Assembly (NCBI GenBank): GCA_963700745.1
Contig: CAVOYT010000004.1
Coordinates: 121,364-185,363 of the forward strand
Reading direction: 5' to 3'
Origin: UBA10649 sp963700745
GTDB lineage: Bacteria > Actinomycetota > Actinomycetes > S36-B12
Length of the DNA: 64,000 nucleotides
Shown here one piece after another: positions 18,769 to 27,707 of the stretch. The notes under the pieces are model-generated. The model ran no database searches, was not told the origin of the DNA, and was given only the letters and a program-made list of their open reading frames with translations. Each line of letters opens with the position of its first letter. Position 1 is the first letter of the stretch. Made by a program: the position numbers and the translations under genes.

Positions 18769-20437
18769 GTGGCGCAACAGTCGGATCGAGACCGGGGCCT
18801 GTTCACCGCGGTCGTGGCCGTGGCCGCCGGACTTGAGCTGGGTGCGACTCTGCGCCGCATCGTGCAGGCGGCGGTCGAGCTGGTGGACGCGACGTACGGG
18901 GCTCTCGGCGTCCTCGATGCTGACGGCCGACTGGGGGAGTTCGTCCACGTTGGCATCGACGCGGCGAGCGCTCGGACCATCGGCGATCTGCCAACCGGGC
19001 AGGGCATCCTCGGACTCCTCGTCGACCATCCGGTACCGATCCGCCTGGACAACCTCTCCGCGCATCCCGCGTCGGCGGGCTTCCCACCCGACCATCCGAA
19101 GATGTCCACGTTCCTGGGCGTCCCCGTGCGCGTGCGGGGCGAGGTCTTCGGCAACCTGTACCTGACCGAGAAGCGAAACGGCACCGGCTTCACCACGGAG
19201 GACGAGCGCACCGTGATGGCCCTGGCGGCCGCTGCGGCCGTCGCCATCGAGAATGCCCGGCTGTTCGAGCGGACCCGCCAGCGCGAGCACTGGCAGCAGG
19301 CGGTCGCGGACATCGCCAATGCGGTTCTGGCCGATCAGGACCCGGATGAAGTGCTGGCGCTCATCGCGAATCGTGCGCGGACCCTCACGGGCGCCGACGT
19401 CGCCCTCGTGGCACTGCCGGACGAGGACTCGGTCCTGACGGTGGAGATCGTCGACGGGCGCGGGGAGGACGCCGCTCCGGCCGCCCTGGGCGTACTGGAC
19501 GTGGTGAGCTCATGGAACGCCCAGCGCATCCCGGCGGACTCGATCGCCTATGCGGCCTTGGCAGACACGCGCGAACGAGGTCCAGACCTCCAGCGGCAAG
19601 GTCCTGGCGCTGCCCGACGAGGAGTCGGCGTTCGGACCGGCACTCGTGCTGCCGCTGAGCACCGCGGGACGCGTCCTCGGCGTGCTCGTGCTGCTGCGCG
19701 GCGACGAGCAGGCGAACTTCTCGCCGGACGTCCTCGAACTGGCGGCATCGTTCGGATCGCAGGCGGCCGTGACCCTCGTGCTGGCGCAGGCGCGCCGCGA
19801 GCATGAGCGGCTGGCCGTCTACGAGGATCGCGATCGCATCGCCCGTGACCTGCACGACCTCGTGATCCAGCGCCTGTTCGCCACCGGGATGATGCTGCAG
19901 GGAACGACGCGGATCGACGACGTCCCCGAGGCGGCCGCCGAGCGGGTGTCACGTGCGGTGGACGAACTCGACGAGACGATCAAGGAGATCCGGCAGACGA
20001 TCTTCGCCCTGCACGAGCCGGTCGACGGACCGACCGGCAGCGCCCGCGGGCGCGTCCTGCGCGAGACGGCGCAGTCGGCAGCCCTGCTCGGCTTCGAGCC
20101 ATCGGTGCGGTTCGTGGGCCCGGTCGACTCGATGCTCACGACGGAAGCCGCCGACCACCTCGTGGCCGCCCTGCGCGAGGCGTTGACGAACGCGGCCAAG
20201 CACGCCCAGGCGAAGCGGGTCGAGGTCGTCGTGCAGATCGAACAGGGCGAGGGCGTGCTGCTCGTCACCGACGACGGGGTGGGGATCGCGACCACCGGGC
20301 CGGGCCGACGTTCGGGCGTCGCGAACATCGCCGGACGTGCCCACGATCTGGGGGGCAGCTGCCGCCTCGAACGGGTGTCCGAGGAGGGCGGAACTCGGCT
20401 GACGTGGAGCGTGCCGCTGGTGCCCGTCGGCCGCTGA
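18769..20437 (+). CDS. DosS/DevS-like GAF sensor histidine kinase (one frameshift)
   Basis: Two GAF domains (about 20-170 and 185-350), then a HisKA_3 dimerisation domain with the phosphorylated His in DRDRIARDLHDLVIQRLF and a HATPase_c domain (REALTNAAKHAQA, TDDGVGI). GAF-A is very close to that of mycobacterial DosS/DevS, including GFPPDHPKMSTFLGVPV and NLYLTEKRNGTGF. His109 in that segment is the candidate haem ligand. Family members sense O2, NO and CO through haem and phosphorylate DosR. The frame shifts near 19,565 (GAF-B). It starts 4 bp after cydC and converges on the response regulator, 12 bp apart, an arrangement that binds it to both the oxidase genes and the regulator. Confidence 0.88.
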
Positions 20438-20449
20438 CCGCGATGCGTC

Positions 20450-21121
20450 CTAGCGGTGATCGTGCTCCGCTGACATGCGCGCGACGTAGGCCGCGGCCTG
20501 GGTGCGTCGCTCCATCCCGAGCTTGGCGAGCAGGCTGGAGACGTAGTTCTTGACCGTCTTCTCGGCGAGGTGCATCTGCTCGCCGATCTGGCGGTTGGTC
20601 ATGCCCTCGCCGATCAGTTCGAGGATCCGCTTCTCCTGGTCCGACAGGGCGTCGAGCCGGGTGTCGTGCTTCTCGCCGTTGCGCAGGCGCTCGAGCACCC
20701 GCTGCGTGGCCATCGGATCGAGCAGGGACTTGCCGGACGCGACCTGGCGGATCGCGTCGATGAGGTCGTTGCCGCGGATCTCCTTGAGCACGTAGCCCGA
20801 GGCGCCGGCCATGATGGCGTCGAAGAGCGCCTCGTCGTCGGCGTACGACGTCAGCATCAGGCAGTGCACGTCGGGCATCGACGACCGCACGTCCCGGCAG
20901 ACCTCGACGCCGCTGCCGTCGGGCAGCCGGACGTCCAGGACGGCCACATCGGGACGGGACGCGGGGATGCGGTGAAGGGCATCGGCCGCGGAGCCGGCCT
21001 CGCCGACGACCTCCATGTCACGCTCGAGGCTGATGAGGTCCGCGAGCCCGCGGCGGACGATCTCGTGGTCGTCCATGAGGAAGACGCGGATGGTCTCGTC
21101 GCTCGGGGCGGTCGCGGTCAT
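20450..21121 (-). CDS. devR: NarL/LuxR-type response regulator, DosR/DevR-like
   Basis: Receiver domain with the acidic pair in FLMDDHEIVRRGLADL, phospho-acceptor Asp63 (VLDVRLPDGSG) and the switch Lys in GASGYVLKEI. The LuxR-type helix-turn-helix follows, with MTNRQIGEQMHLAEKTVKNY and LLAKLGMERRTQAA, nearly identical to the DosR recognition helix region. That conservation supports binding to the GGGAC-GTCCC dyad found before cydA. I place the start at ATG 21121; an in-frame GTG at 21139 is an alternative. The gene is transcribed toward the sensor kinase. Confidence 0.9.
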   Translation of the reverse strand: MTATAPSDETIRVFLMDDHEIVRRGLADLISLERDMEVVGEAGSAADALHRIPASRPDVAVLDVRLPDGSGVEVCRDVRSSMPDVHCLMLTSYADDEALFDAIMAGASGYVLKEIRGNDLIDAIRQVASGKSLLDPMATQRVLERLRNGEKHDTRLDALSDQEKRILELIGEGMTNRQIGEQMHLAEKTVKNYVSSLLAKLGMERRTQAAAYVARMSAEHDHR

Positions 21122-21213
21122 GGCGTCATTGTGCACCACAACCGCCCATACCGGTCACGCCGATTGGCCAGCCGCCGCTGCAGGATTGGGTGCAGGATGG
21201 CCTCGGAGGTGCG

Positions 21214-22302
21214 ATGAGCGACGGCGTCAGGGCGGATTCGGCGGTGCAACTGCTCTCCCCGGAGGGGGAGCGCGTCCATGACCCCCGATACGACATCACG
21301 CTGAGTGACAACGAGCTGCGCAGGCTCTACCGGGACATGGTTCTGGTACGCCGGGTGGACACCGAGGCGACGGCGCTTCAGCGGCAGGGGGAGCTCGGGC
21401 TGTGGGCCTCCAGCCTCGGTCAGGAGGCGGCGCAGGTCGGTTCCGGGCACTGCCTGCGCCCGCAGGACTTCGCCTTCCCGACCTATCGGGACCACGGGGT
21501 CACGTGGAGCCGCGGCGTTCAGCCGCTGGAGATCCTGGCGATGTTCCGGGGGATTACCAACGGCGGATGGGACCCCGTCCAGAGACGCTGTGCCATCTAC
21601 ACGATCGTCATCGGCAACCAGGCCCTGCACGGCGTGGGCTACGCGATGGGCATCCAGCTCGACGGATCCGACGATGCGGTGATCGCCTACTTCGGCGACG
21701 GCGCCACCGACGAGGGCGACGTCAACGAGGCGTTCGTGTTCGGCGCCGTCTTCGATGCCCCCGTGGTCTTCTTCTGCCAGAACAATCAATGGGCCATCTC
21801 CCAGCCCCGCGAGCGCAGGAACCGCACGCCGATCTACCAGCGAGCAGCCGGCTTCGGGTTCCCCGGGGTGCAGGTCGACGGGAACGACATCCTGGCGGTC
21901 ATGGCGGTGACTCGCGAGGCGCTGGATCGAGCCCGCGGGGGTGACGGCCCCACCCTGATCGAGGCCTTCACCTACCGGATGGCCGCCCACACGACGTCCG
22001 ACGATCCGACCCGCTACCGCCATGCCGAGGAACTCGAGATCTGGCGTCTGCGCGATCCGATCGAGCGACTCAAGGTGTTCCTCGCCCGGCAGGGCATCGC
22101 CGACCGGCACTTCTTCGACCAGGTGGATCACGAGGCGGCCGATCTGGCGATCGTCGTCCGCGATGGGGTCCGCGCGATGCCGGAGCCGCCGTCCACGGCG
22201 ATGTTCGACCACGTCTACGCCGAGCCGCACCGACTGCTCGAGCAGCAGCGGATTCGCCTGCGCGAGTACGAGGCATCCTTCGTCAGCGGGGAGACCGCAT
22301 GA
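21214..22302 (+). CDS. 2-oxoacid dehydrogenase E1 component, alpha subunit
   Basis: Thiamine-diphosphate subunit of a pyruvate or branched-chain 2-oxoacid dehydrogenase. The ThDP/Mg site is GDGATDEGDVNEAF from residue 161, followed by FFCQNNQWAIS. The phosphorylation-loop region AHTTSDDPTRYR is typical. The N-terminal LQRQGELGLWASSLGQEAAQ matches actinobacterial BkdA/PdhA proteins. ATG 21214 has GGAGGT immediately upstream at good spacing. Its stop overlaps E1-beta (ATGA). No E3 gene is in the window; a shared lipoamide dehydrogenase elsewhere would complete the complex. Confidence 0.92.
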   Translation: MSDGVRADSAVQLLSPEGERVHDPRYDITLSDNELRRLYRDMVLVRRVDTEATALQRQGELGLWASSLGQEAAQVGSGHCLRPQDFAFPTYRDHGVTWSRGVQPLEILAMFRGITNGGWDPVQRRCAIYTIVIGNQALHGVGYAMGIQLDGSDDAVIAYFGDGATDEGDVNEAFVFGAVFDAPVVFFCQNNQWAISQPRERRNRTPIYQRAAGFGFPGVQVDGNDILAVMAVTREALDRARGGDGPTLIEAFTYRMAAHTTSDDPTRYRHAEELEIWRLRDPIERLKVFLARQGIADRHFFDQVDHEAADLAIVVRDGVRAMPEPPSTAMFDHVYAEPHRLLEQQRIRLREYEASFVSGETA

Positions 22303-23287
22303 CGACCCTCACGGTGGCCAAGGCCCTGAACTCCGGCCTGCGCCGAGCGATGGAGCACGACCCGAAGGTCGTTCTCTTCGGCGAGGACATCGGCAGGCTC
22401 GGCGGCGTCTTCCGGATCACCGACGGGCTCCAGAAGGACTTCGGGGAGCACCGGGTGATCGATTCGCCCCTCGCCGAGAGCGGCATCGTCGGCGCGGCGG
22501 TGGGGCTGGCGATGCGCGGCTACCGTCCGGTGGTGGAGATCCAGTTCGACGGGTTCGTCTACCCGGCCTTCGACCAGATCGTCTCGCAGGTCGCCAAGAC
22601 ACACCGGCGGACTCGAGGGCTACGTCCGGCTCCCGATGGTCATCCGGATTCCGTACGGCGGCGGCATCGGCGCGGTCGAGCACCACAGCGAGTCGCCGGA
22701 GGCGTACTTCGCGCACACGGCCGGGTTGCGCGTGCTCACGCCGAGCGATCCGCAGTCTGCCTACCTGACGATCCAGCAGGCGATCGCCTGCGAGGATCCG
22801 GTCGTCTACTTCGAGCCGAAGCGGCGCTACTGGGAGAAGGGCGAGGTCGACGAGTCGCTCGACGCGCTCGACCCGGATCAGGCTCCCGAGCCGTGGCGCT
22901 GCGCGCGTCGTACGTCCGGGCGACGACGTCACCGTCGTCTGCTACGGACCGATGGTCCGGACGTGCCTCGAGGCCGCCGCGGCTTCGGAGGCGGTCTCCC
23001 TCGACGTCATCGACCTGCAGTCGCTGTCGCCGCTCGACCTGGAGACCGTCGTGTCGTCGGTGGAGCGGACGGGTCGCCTCGTGATCGTGCACGAGGCGTC
23101 CGCGAACGTTGGCCTGGGGGCAGAGATCGCGGCGCGGGTCGGCGAGCGCTGCTTCTACTCCCTCGAGGCACCGATCCTGCGCGTCACCGGGTACGACGTC
23201 CCCTACCCGCCGAGCCGCCTGGAGGAGCACTTCCTGCCGGACCTCGACCGGGTCCTGGACGCTGTCGACCGGGCGATGGAGTACTGA
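22299..23287 (+). CDS. 2-oxoacid dehydrogenase E1 component, beta subunit (two frameshifts)
   Basis: Transketolase-like beta subunit pairing with E1-alpha. It starts MTTLTVAKALNSGLRRAMEH and has FGEDIGRLGGVFRIT, VEIQFDGFVYPAFDQI, VIRIPYGGGIGAVEHHSES and the C-terminal IVHEASANVGLGAEIAARV and DVPYPPSRLEEHFLPD. The frame shifts near 22,605 and 22,895, with intact family blocks on either side. It overlaps E1-alpha by four bases and precedes E2 by about 45 bp. Confidence 0.9.
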
Positions 23288-23333
23288 GATGGCGCCTATG
23301 CGTCGACCTTCCAGAGTTCGAGGGGCAGGGGGT

Positions 23334-24594
23334 ATGAGCGACCTGCTGGCCTTCAACCTTCCCGACGTCGGGGAGGGGCTCACCGAGGCCGAGATCCTGC
23401 GATGGCATGTCCGGCCCGGTGACGTCATCGAGGTCAACCAGCCGATCGTCGAGATCGAGACGGCCAAGGCGTCGGTGGAGCTGCCGTGTCCCGTACGCCG
23501 GCACCGTCGAGACCCTGCACGTGCCGGAGGGGACGATCGTGCCCGTCGGGACGCCGATCATCTCGATTCGGTCGTCGGGGCCCGCGCCGTCCGATGGTTC
23601 GGATCGCCAGTCGGTCCTGGTCGGCTACGGCGTGCGCGAGAACGCGCCGACCACTCGCCGCGAGCGCCGGCCAACGGCCTCACCCGAGCCGTCCGAGAAC
23701 GGATCTCGCGAGAAGGTCCGCGCCAAGCCCCCGGTCCGCAAGCTGGCTCGCGATCTGGGGATCGACCTGGCTGGCATCGCGGCGACCGGACCGCGTGGCG
23801 AGGTCACCCGAGCGGACGTTCTCGAGTCCGGCGGGGCGGTCTCGCCCCCGCCCGTCGCAGCGACGCGCGCTCCCGTCATGCACGAGCGCATTCCGGTGCG
23901 CGGCGTCCAGCGAGCGATGGCCGACGCGATGGTCCAGTCCGCCTTCACCGCGCCGCACGTCACGGAGTGGGTCGACGTCGACATGAGTCGAGCGGTGGCT
24001 GTCGTCTCGGCCCTTCGCGAGCATCCGGCATGCGCCGGCATTCGCATCACGCCGATGATCCTTGTGTGCGTCGCCCTGATCCGCGCGGCCGCCGAGCAGC
24101 CGATCATCAACTCGACGTGGGAGGACGGCCCGGAGGGGCCGGTGGTGGTGATCCACGGCGAGGTGAACCTCGGGGTCGCTGCCGACACTCCGAGGGGTCT
24201 CCTCGTGCCCACGATCAAGTCGGCGTCGATGCTCGGGCTGGTCGAACTGGCCCGCCGGGTGCAGGAGCTCATCGACACAGCGCGGGAGGGGAAGTCGACT
24301 CCCGCGGACCTGACCGGGGGCACGATCACCGTGACCAACATCGGTGTCTTCGGTATTGACGGAGGCACGCCGATCCTGAACCCCGGCCAGACCGCGATCC
24401 TGGCCATGGGGCGCATCCTCGACCGCCCGTGGGTGGTCGACGGTGCGGTGGTGCCCAGGCCGGTCATGCAGCTGTCGCTGTCGTTCGACCACCGGGTCAT
24501 CGACGGGGCCACCGGATCCCGCGCGCTGCGCTCCGTCGCGGACTTCCTTGCGGACCCGGCCCTGGCGCTGCTGCTGGAGTCGGGTCTGACCTAG
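23334..24594 (+). CDS. 2-oxoacid dehydrogenase E2, dihydrolipoamide acyltransferase (one frameshift)
   Basis: The lipoyl domain at about 1-80 has the modified lysine in EIETAKASVEL (Lys45). A flexible charged linker follows. The peripheral-subunit-binding domain is VRKLARDLGIDLAGIAATGP, and the C-terminal catalytic core ends with SFDHRVIDGATGSRAL, holding the active-site His and Asp. The frame shifts near 23,490 inside the lipoyl domain (ELPCP to YAGTVETL). The ATG at 23334 (MSDLLAFNLPDVGEG) is the natural start; a weaker in-frame ATG at 23289 lies upstream. The last four bases overlap the converging isomerase-family gene. Confidence 0.92.
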
Positions 24595-25427
24595 GGCGCG
24601 ATCGACAGTGCGGGCAGCAGTGCTTCCGCCAGCTCGGGCCTGCCGGTCAGCGTGATGCGCGACAGCAGCGCCGCATCGCCGACAGCGACCCGGCCGTTGG
24701 ACAGCCGCATGAGGTCCGGCCAGGACAGCACCAGGGAGACGGCGGGTTCGGCCGCCGGCGCGCAGCGGCGACCGCGCCCGGTGTCGTCCACGTCGGCGTA
24801 GATCTCGGCCTCGAGCTCGGGGCCGGTGACCGAGATGTGCACGACGTCGCCCGGTTCGGCCTTCACGGTGCGGCTCCACACCACGGGCACGGACTTCGCG
24901 GCCTGCTGGAAGGCGATGATTGCCGGGAGGGTGCCCCATCCGCCGTCCCGCCCGATCGCCGCCCGGATGTCCTGCTCGTGCACCCACGAGTCGAAGATGC
25001 GCATGCGCAGGAACCGGTCCATCGTGATGGGGCGGCCCATGATGCCCGGTACCTCTGCCCCGTCCGGCACGGCGTCGAGCTGGGTTCGGCGGGCGGCGAT
25101 GATCTCGCGGAGCTCGGTGACGACCTTCTCGCGAGGCCAGCCGCGACGGAAGTCGACGCCCACCTCGGTGAAGCGCCCGAAATCGCTGGTGGCGTGCGGC
25201 AGCGTCGCCCAGTCGGGATCGTGGTCCGGGCGGGGCGCACCGGCGAGCAGCTGCTCAAGGTCGACCGCGTGCGCGACGACGTCCGCCACGGTCCAGCCGG
25301 GGCAGGGGGTGGCTGCCTGCCACTGGTCGTCCGTGACGCCATCAGCGAGGTCCGCGACGGCTTCGAGCGCCTGCTGCCAGATGTCGATGAGCTCAGGGAC
25401 CGCCGGAGCGGTCTGCAGGGGATCCAT
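24591..25427 (-). CDS. Maleylpyruvate-isomerase/DinB-type mycothiol-dependent family protein
   Basis: 278 residues. The N-terminal MDMPI/DinB four-helix domain has the metal-ligand pattern His53 (VADVVAHAVDLEQLL) and His150 (FDSWVHEQDIRAA), with TPCPGWTVADV at the domain start as in actinobacterial MDMPI proteins. The C-terminal part (about 170-278) is the SCP2-like extension of the family. Members use mycothiol as thiol cofactor, or are uncharacterised paralogues. TAGCGT six bases before the ATG suggests a leaderless transcript, divergent from the nitrilase. Confidence 0.8.
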   Translation of the reverse strand: MDPLQTAPAVPELIDIWQQALEAVADLADGVTDDQWQAATPCPGWTVADVVAHAVDLEQLLAGAPRPDHDPDWATLPHATSDFGRFTEVGVDFRRGWPREKVVTELREIIAARRTQLDAVPDGAEVPGIMGRPITMDRFLRMRIFDSWVHEQDIRAAIGRDGGWGTLPAIIAFQQAAKSVPVVWSRTVKAEPGDVVHISVTGPELEAEIYADVDDTGRGRRCAPAAEPAVSLVLSWPDLMRLSNGRVAVGDAALLSRITLTGRPELAEALLPALSIAP

Positions 25428-25433
25428 GGGCCA

Positions 25434-25468
25434 ACGCTATCCGCGGGCCGGTGCCCACACCGTAGAGT
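25434..25468. promoter_or_regulatory. Divergent leaderless-type promoter pair
   Basis: TAGCGT on the minus strand (25434-25439) and TAGAGT on the plus strand (25463-25468) each lie six bases from the ATG of the genes they face. The 47-bp intergenic space holds no ribosome binding site on either side. Confidence 0.5.
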
Positions 25469-25474
25469 CGGAGC

Positions 25475-26260
25475 ATGAGCGTGCGCGTGGCCCTGATCCA
25501 GCTCGACTGCTCGACGTCGGAGTCGGTTCCGCACCGCGTGACCAGGACGCTGGAGCTCGTCGACCGGACTGCACCCGAAGTGGACCTCTTGATCCTGCCG
25601 GAGCTGTGGCACGTGGGCGCGTTCGACGTGGCGGCGGCCCGCGAGCATGCGCAGCCCATCGACGGCCCACTGGTGACGGCGATGGCGACGCTCGCCGCGG
25701 AGCACGAGGTCTGGCTGCACGGTGGCTCGTTCTGCGAGCTGGCTGCCGACGGCCAGCACTACAACACGAGCGTGCTGTTCGCCCCGGACGGAGAACTCAT
25801 CGCTCGCTACCGCAAGGTGCATCTCTTCGGCTTCGACGGCGGTGAGACCGAGCTGATGAGCGGCGGCGAGGAGCTGGTGATCGTCGAGACTCCGCTTGGT
25901 GCGACCGGTCTTGCCACCTGCTACGACCTGCGGTTCCCCGAGCTGTTCCGCGCCCTCACCGATGGTGAGGCGACCGCCTTCCTGCTCACGTCCGGCTGGC
26001 CGACGCCGAGGATCGAGCACTGGGACGTGCTGACCCGCGCCCGGGCCATCGAGAACCAGGCGTGGTTCATCGGCTGCAACGAAGTCGGGTCGCAGCCGGG
26101 CATCACGTTGGGCGGGCACTCGGTCGTGGTGAGCCCGAAGGGAGAGGTCGTCGGTCAGGCCGGGTCGACCCCGGAGGTGCTGGTCGTCGATGTCGATCCG
26201 GGCGAGAGCCTGCGTTGGCGCGAGCAGTTCCCGGTCCTCGAGGACATCCGGATCGGCTGA
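25475..26260 (+). CDS. Carbon-nitrogen hydrolase (nitrilase superfamily)
   Basis: 261 residues with the full catalytic triad: Glu43 in LILPELW, Lys114 in RYRKVHLF and Cys149 in ATCYDLRFPE. It resembles omega-amidase/Nit2-type members that hydrolyse 2-oxoglutaramate or deaminated glutathione. The exact amide substrate is not decided by sequence. It is monocistronic, ending in a perfect 23-bp palindrome (26267-26330) shared with the converging L,D-transpeptidase. Confidence 0.9.
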   Translation: MSVRVALIQLDCSTSESVPHRVTRTLELVDRTAPEVDLLILPELWHVGAFDVAAAREHAQPIDGPLVTAMATLAAEHEVWLHGGSFCELAADGQHYNTSVLFAPDGELIARYRKVHLFGFDGGETELMSGGEELVIVETPLGATGLATCYDLRFPELFRALTDGEATAFLLTSGWPTPRIEHWDVLTRARAIENQAWFIGCNEVGSQPGITLGGHSVVVSPKGEVVGQAGSTPEVLVVDVDPGESLRWREQFPVLEDIRIG

Positions 26261-26266
26261 CCCCTT

Positions 26267-26330
26267 CGATGCGTCGTCACTTGTGGCGGGTTCACGGACC
26301 GGCGAAGCCGCCACAAGTGACGACGCATCG
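26267..26330. repeat. Intergenic palindrome, copy 4 (different stem, same architecture)
   Basis: Perfect 23-bp arms starting CGATGCGTCGTCACTTGTGG, with an 18-base loop. It fills the gap between two converging genes (stops at 26260 and 26333). Size and placement match copies 1-3, but the stem sequence is unrelated. A bidirectional terminator role is likely. Confidence 0.85.
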
Positions 26331-26332
26331 GG

Positions 26333-27106
26333 CTACATGCGGCCGATCTCCGATTCCGGCCCGACGACGATCACGGGCTTGCGCTTCGGATCCAGCCAGG
26401 CCAGCACGTCGCGCATGACCGACTGCGGGATGGCGATGCACCCGGCCGTCGCGGTCCCGTTGGTGACGTGCAGGAAGATGCCGCCGCCGGCCTTGGTGTC
26501 GGCCGGGTTGGTGGTGCGGCGTACGCCGTCCGGGCCGCGGCGGATCGGCCCGTCCGGCAGGTTGTAGTCCAGGACGGCGACGTATCGGTACTGCTTGCCG
26601 TAGCTCCACAGCCGTTCGACGTACGAGCCGTAGGTGCGCCACGAGGTGTCCACGGTCTGGAAGATGTTGTAGGTGGCGGGGCGCCGGGGGTTGTAGGTCC
26701 AGGCGTCATTTCGGTCGAACTGCTTGTACGGAAGCGCGGTGCCGGGGTCGGGGAGCCGGCCGAACGCGCTCGGGATGCCGAACGTTCCCGCGGGGGTCTT
26801 CCCGGTTCCCTGACGGCGTTGCTCGGCGAGGTACAGGCCGCTCCAACCGAGCCGGGCCGGTGTCGCGTCCACGACCTGCCGCCAGCCCCCCTTCCCGTCC
26901 CGCTCGTACGCGCGGAGCGTGGCGTGACTGGTACGCCAGGAGGGTGCGGTGACCACGATGACCTGCCCGGCCGTGCCGACATGGGCCAGACGGGACGGAT
27001 GGTAGGCCGGCGTGTCGGCGGCGAGGGCGGGTGCGCCGGTCAGGAGCACGGCGAGGAGTGCCAGGGCAGCGGACACCGAGACCAGACGGGGTGCTCGGAG
27101 GTTCAC
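26333..27106 (-). CDS. Secreted L,D-transpeptidase (YkuD-fold) catalytic domain protein
   Basis: 257 residues. The signal peptide at about 1-30 ends APALA-A. The YkuD-type catalytic block shows His213 (GGGIFLHV) and Cys223 (GTATAGCIAIP), so the nucleophile is present. Such proteins make 3-3 peptidoglycan cross-links or anchor proteins in the cell wall. The GTG start at 27106 has no ribosome binding site but has TACCGT seven bases upstream, suggesting a leaderless message. Longer in-frame starts would add a non-signal-like tail and are rejected. Confidence 0.85.
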   Translation of the reverse strand: MNLRAPRLVSVSAALALLAVLLTGAPALAADTPAYHPSRLAHVGTAGQVIVVTAPSWRTSHATLRAYERDGKGGWRQVVDATPARLGWSGLYLAEQRRQGTGKTPAGTFGIPSAFGRLPDPGTALPYKQFDRNDAWTYNPRRPATYNIFQTVDTSWRTYGSYVERLWSYGKQYRYVAVLDYNLPDGPIRRGPDGVRRTTNPADTKAGGGIFLHVTNGTATAGCIAIPQSVMRDVLAWLDPKRKPVIVVGPESEIGRM

Positions 27107-27167
27107 CCGATCAACGGTAAGCCACCGTGCGGCGAACAGCGAAACCCTGGCCCGTTCTCCTGCTGGA

Positions 27168-27620
27168 CTACTGGACGACGGGAAGTCCCGCGCTCTCCCA
27201 GCCGACAATCCCGCTCTCGAGCTCATAGATCCCGTTAACGCCGGCCTGGGACATCTCGCTGACGGCCACCTGGGAGCGATTGCCACTGCGGCAGTAGACG
27301 GCGTAGGTGCCTGCGGGGTCGAGGGTGGCGATCTGGGCGCCGAAGTCCGGGCCCTCCACGTTGTAGTTGACGGCGCCGTCGATGTGGCCCTGGGCGAACT
27401 CCTCGGGAGTGCGCACGTCGATGACGGTCACCCCTGGGCTGGACACCACGGTGGAGAAGGACTCGGCATCGACCCGCTCCGGCGAGGCCGGGGCCTGCGC
27501 CGAGACGCCGGGTCCTTGAACCGCAGGCGCGGTGGCGGTCTCGGTGGAGGAGCAGCCGGTGAGCCCCAGGGAGACGGTGACGGCGGCCGCGGCCGCGAGG
27601 GCGAGAAGTCGTGTACGCAT
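27168..27620 (-). CDS. Rhodanese-domain lipoprotein
   Basis: 150 residues. The lipobox LGLTGC (lipidated Cys23) places it on the outer face of the membrane. The rhodanese domain at about 50-150 has VIDVRTPEEFAQGHIDGAVN and the active-site Cys110 in VYCRSGNRS, so it can carry a persulfide. It is probably a thiosulfate or persulfide sulfurtransferase. A CsoR/CstR-like palindrome overlaps its start codon, which suggests control by sulfide/persulfide or copper. It lies upstream of the L,D-transpeptidase and downstream of copper genes, all on the same strand. Confidence 0.88.
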   Translation of the reverse strand: MRTRLLALAAAAAVTVSLGLTGCSSTETATAPAVQGPGVSAQAPASPERVDAESFSTVVSSPGVTVIDVRTPEEFAQGHIDGAVNYNVEGPDFGAQIATLDPAGTYAVYCRSGNRSQVAVSEMSQAGVNGIYELESGIVGWESAGLPVVQ

Positions 27621-27634
27621 ACCCCCTAGGGTAT
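27619..27634. promoter_or_regulatory. CsoR/CstR-like operator at the rhodanese start
   Basis: ATACCC-CCTA-GGGTAT is a perfect 6-4-6 inverted repeat overlapping the ATG of the rhodanese gene and containing a possible -10 (TATACC). ATACCC/GGGTAT dyads with a GC-rich centre are typical targets of the CsoR/FrmR family (copper or persulfide sensors). No such regulator gene is in the window. Confidence 0.6.
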
Positions 27635-27643
27635 ACCACCTTT

Positions 27644-27707
27644 CGTTGAGTGGGCGCCCGTGCCCCGGTCCCAGCCGTTCGGGACGGGCACGAGCGCCCA
27701 CTCAACG
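27644..27707. repeat. Intergenic palindromic repeat, copy 3
   Basis: Arms begin CGTTGAGTGGGCGCCCGTGC and end GCGCCCACTCAACG, with an inner GGTCCC/GGGAC stem. It shares CTTTCGTTGAGTGG with copy 1. The CopD-CtaG stop codon (27702-27704) lies inside its distal arm, so it forms in the 3' end of that message. Confidence 0.85.
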
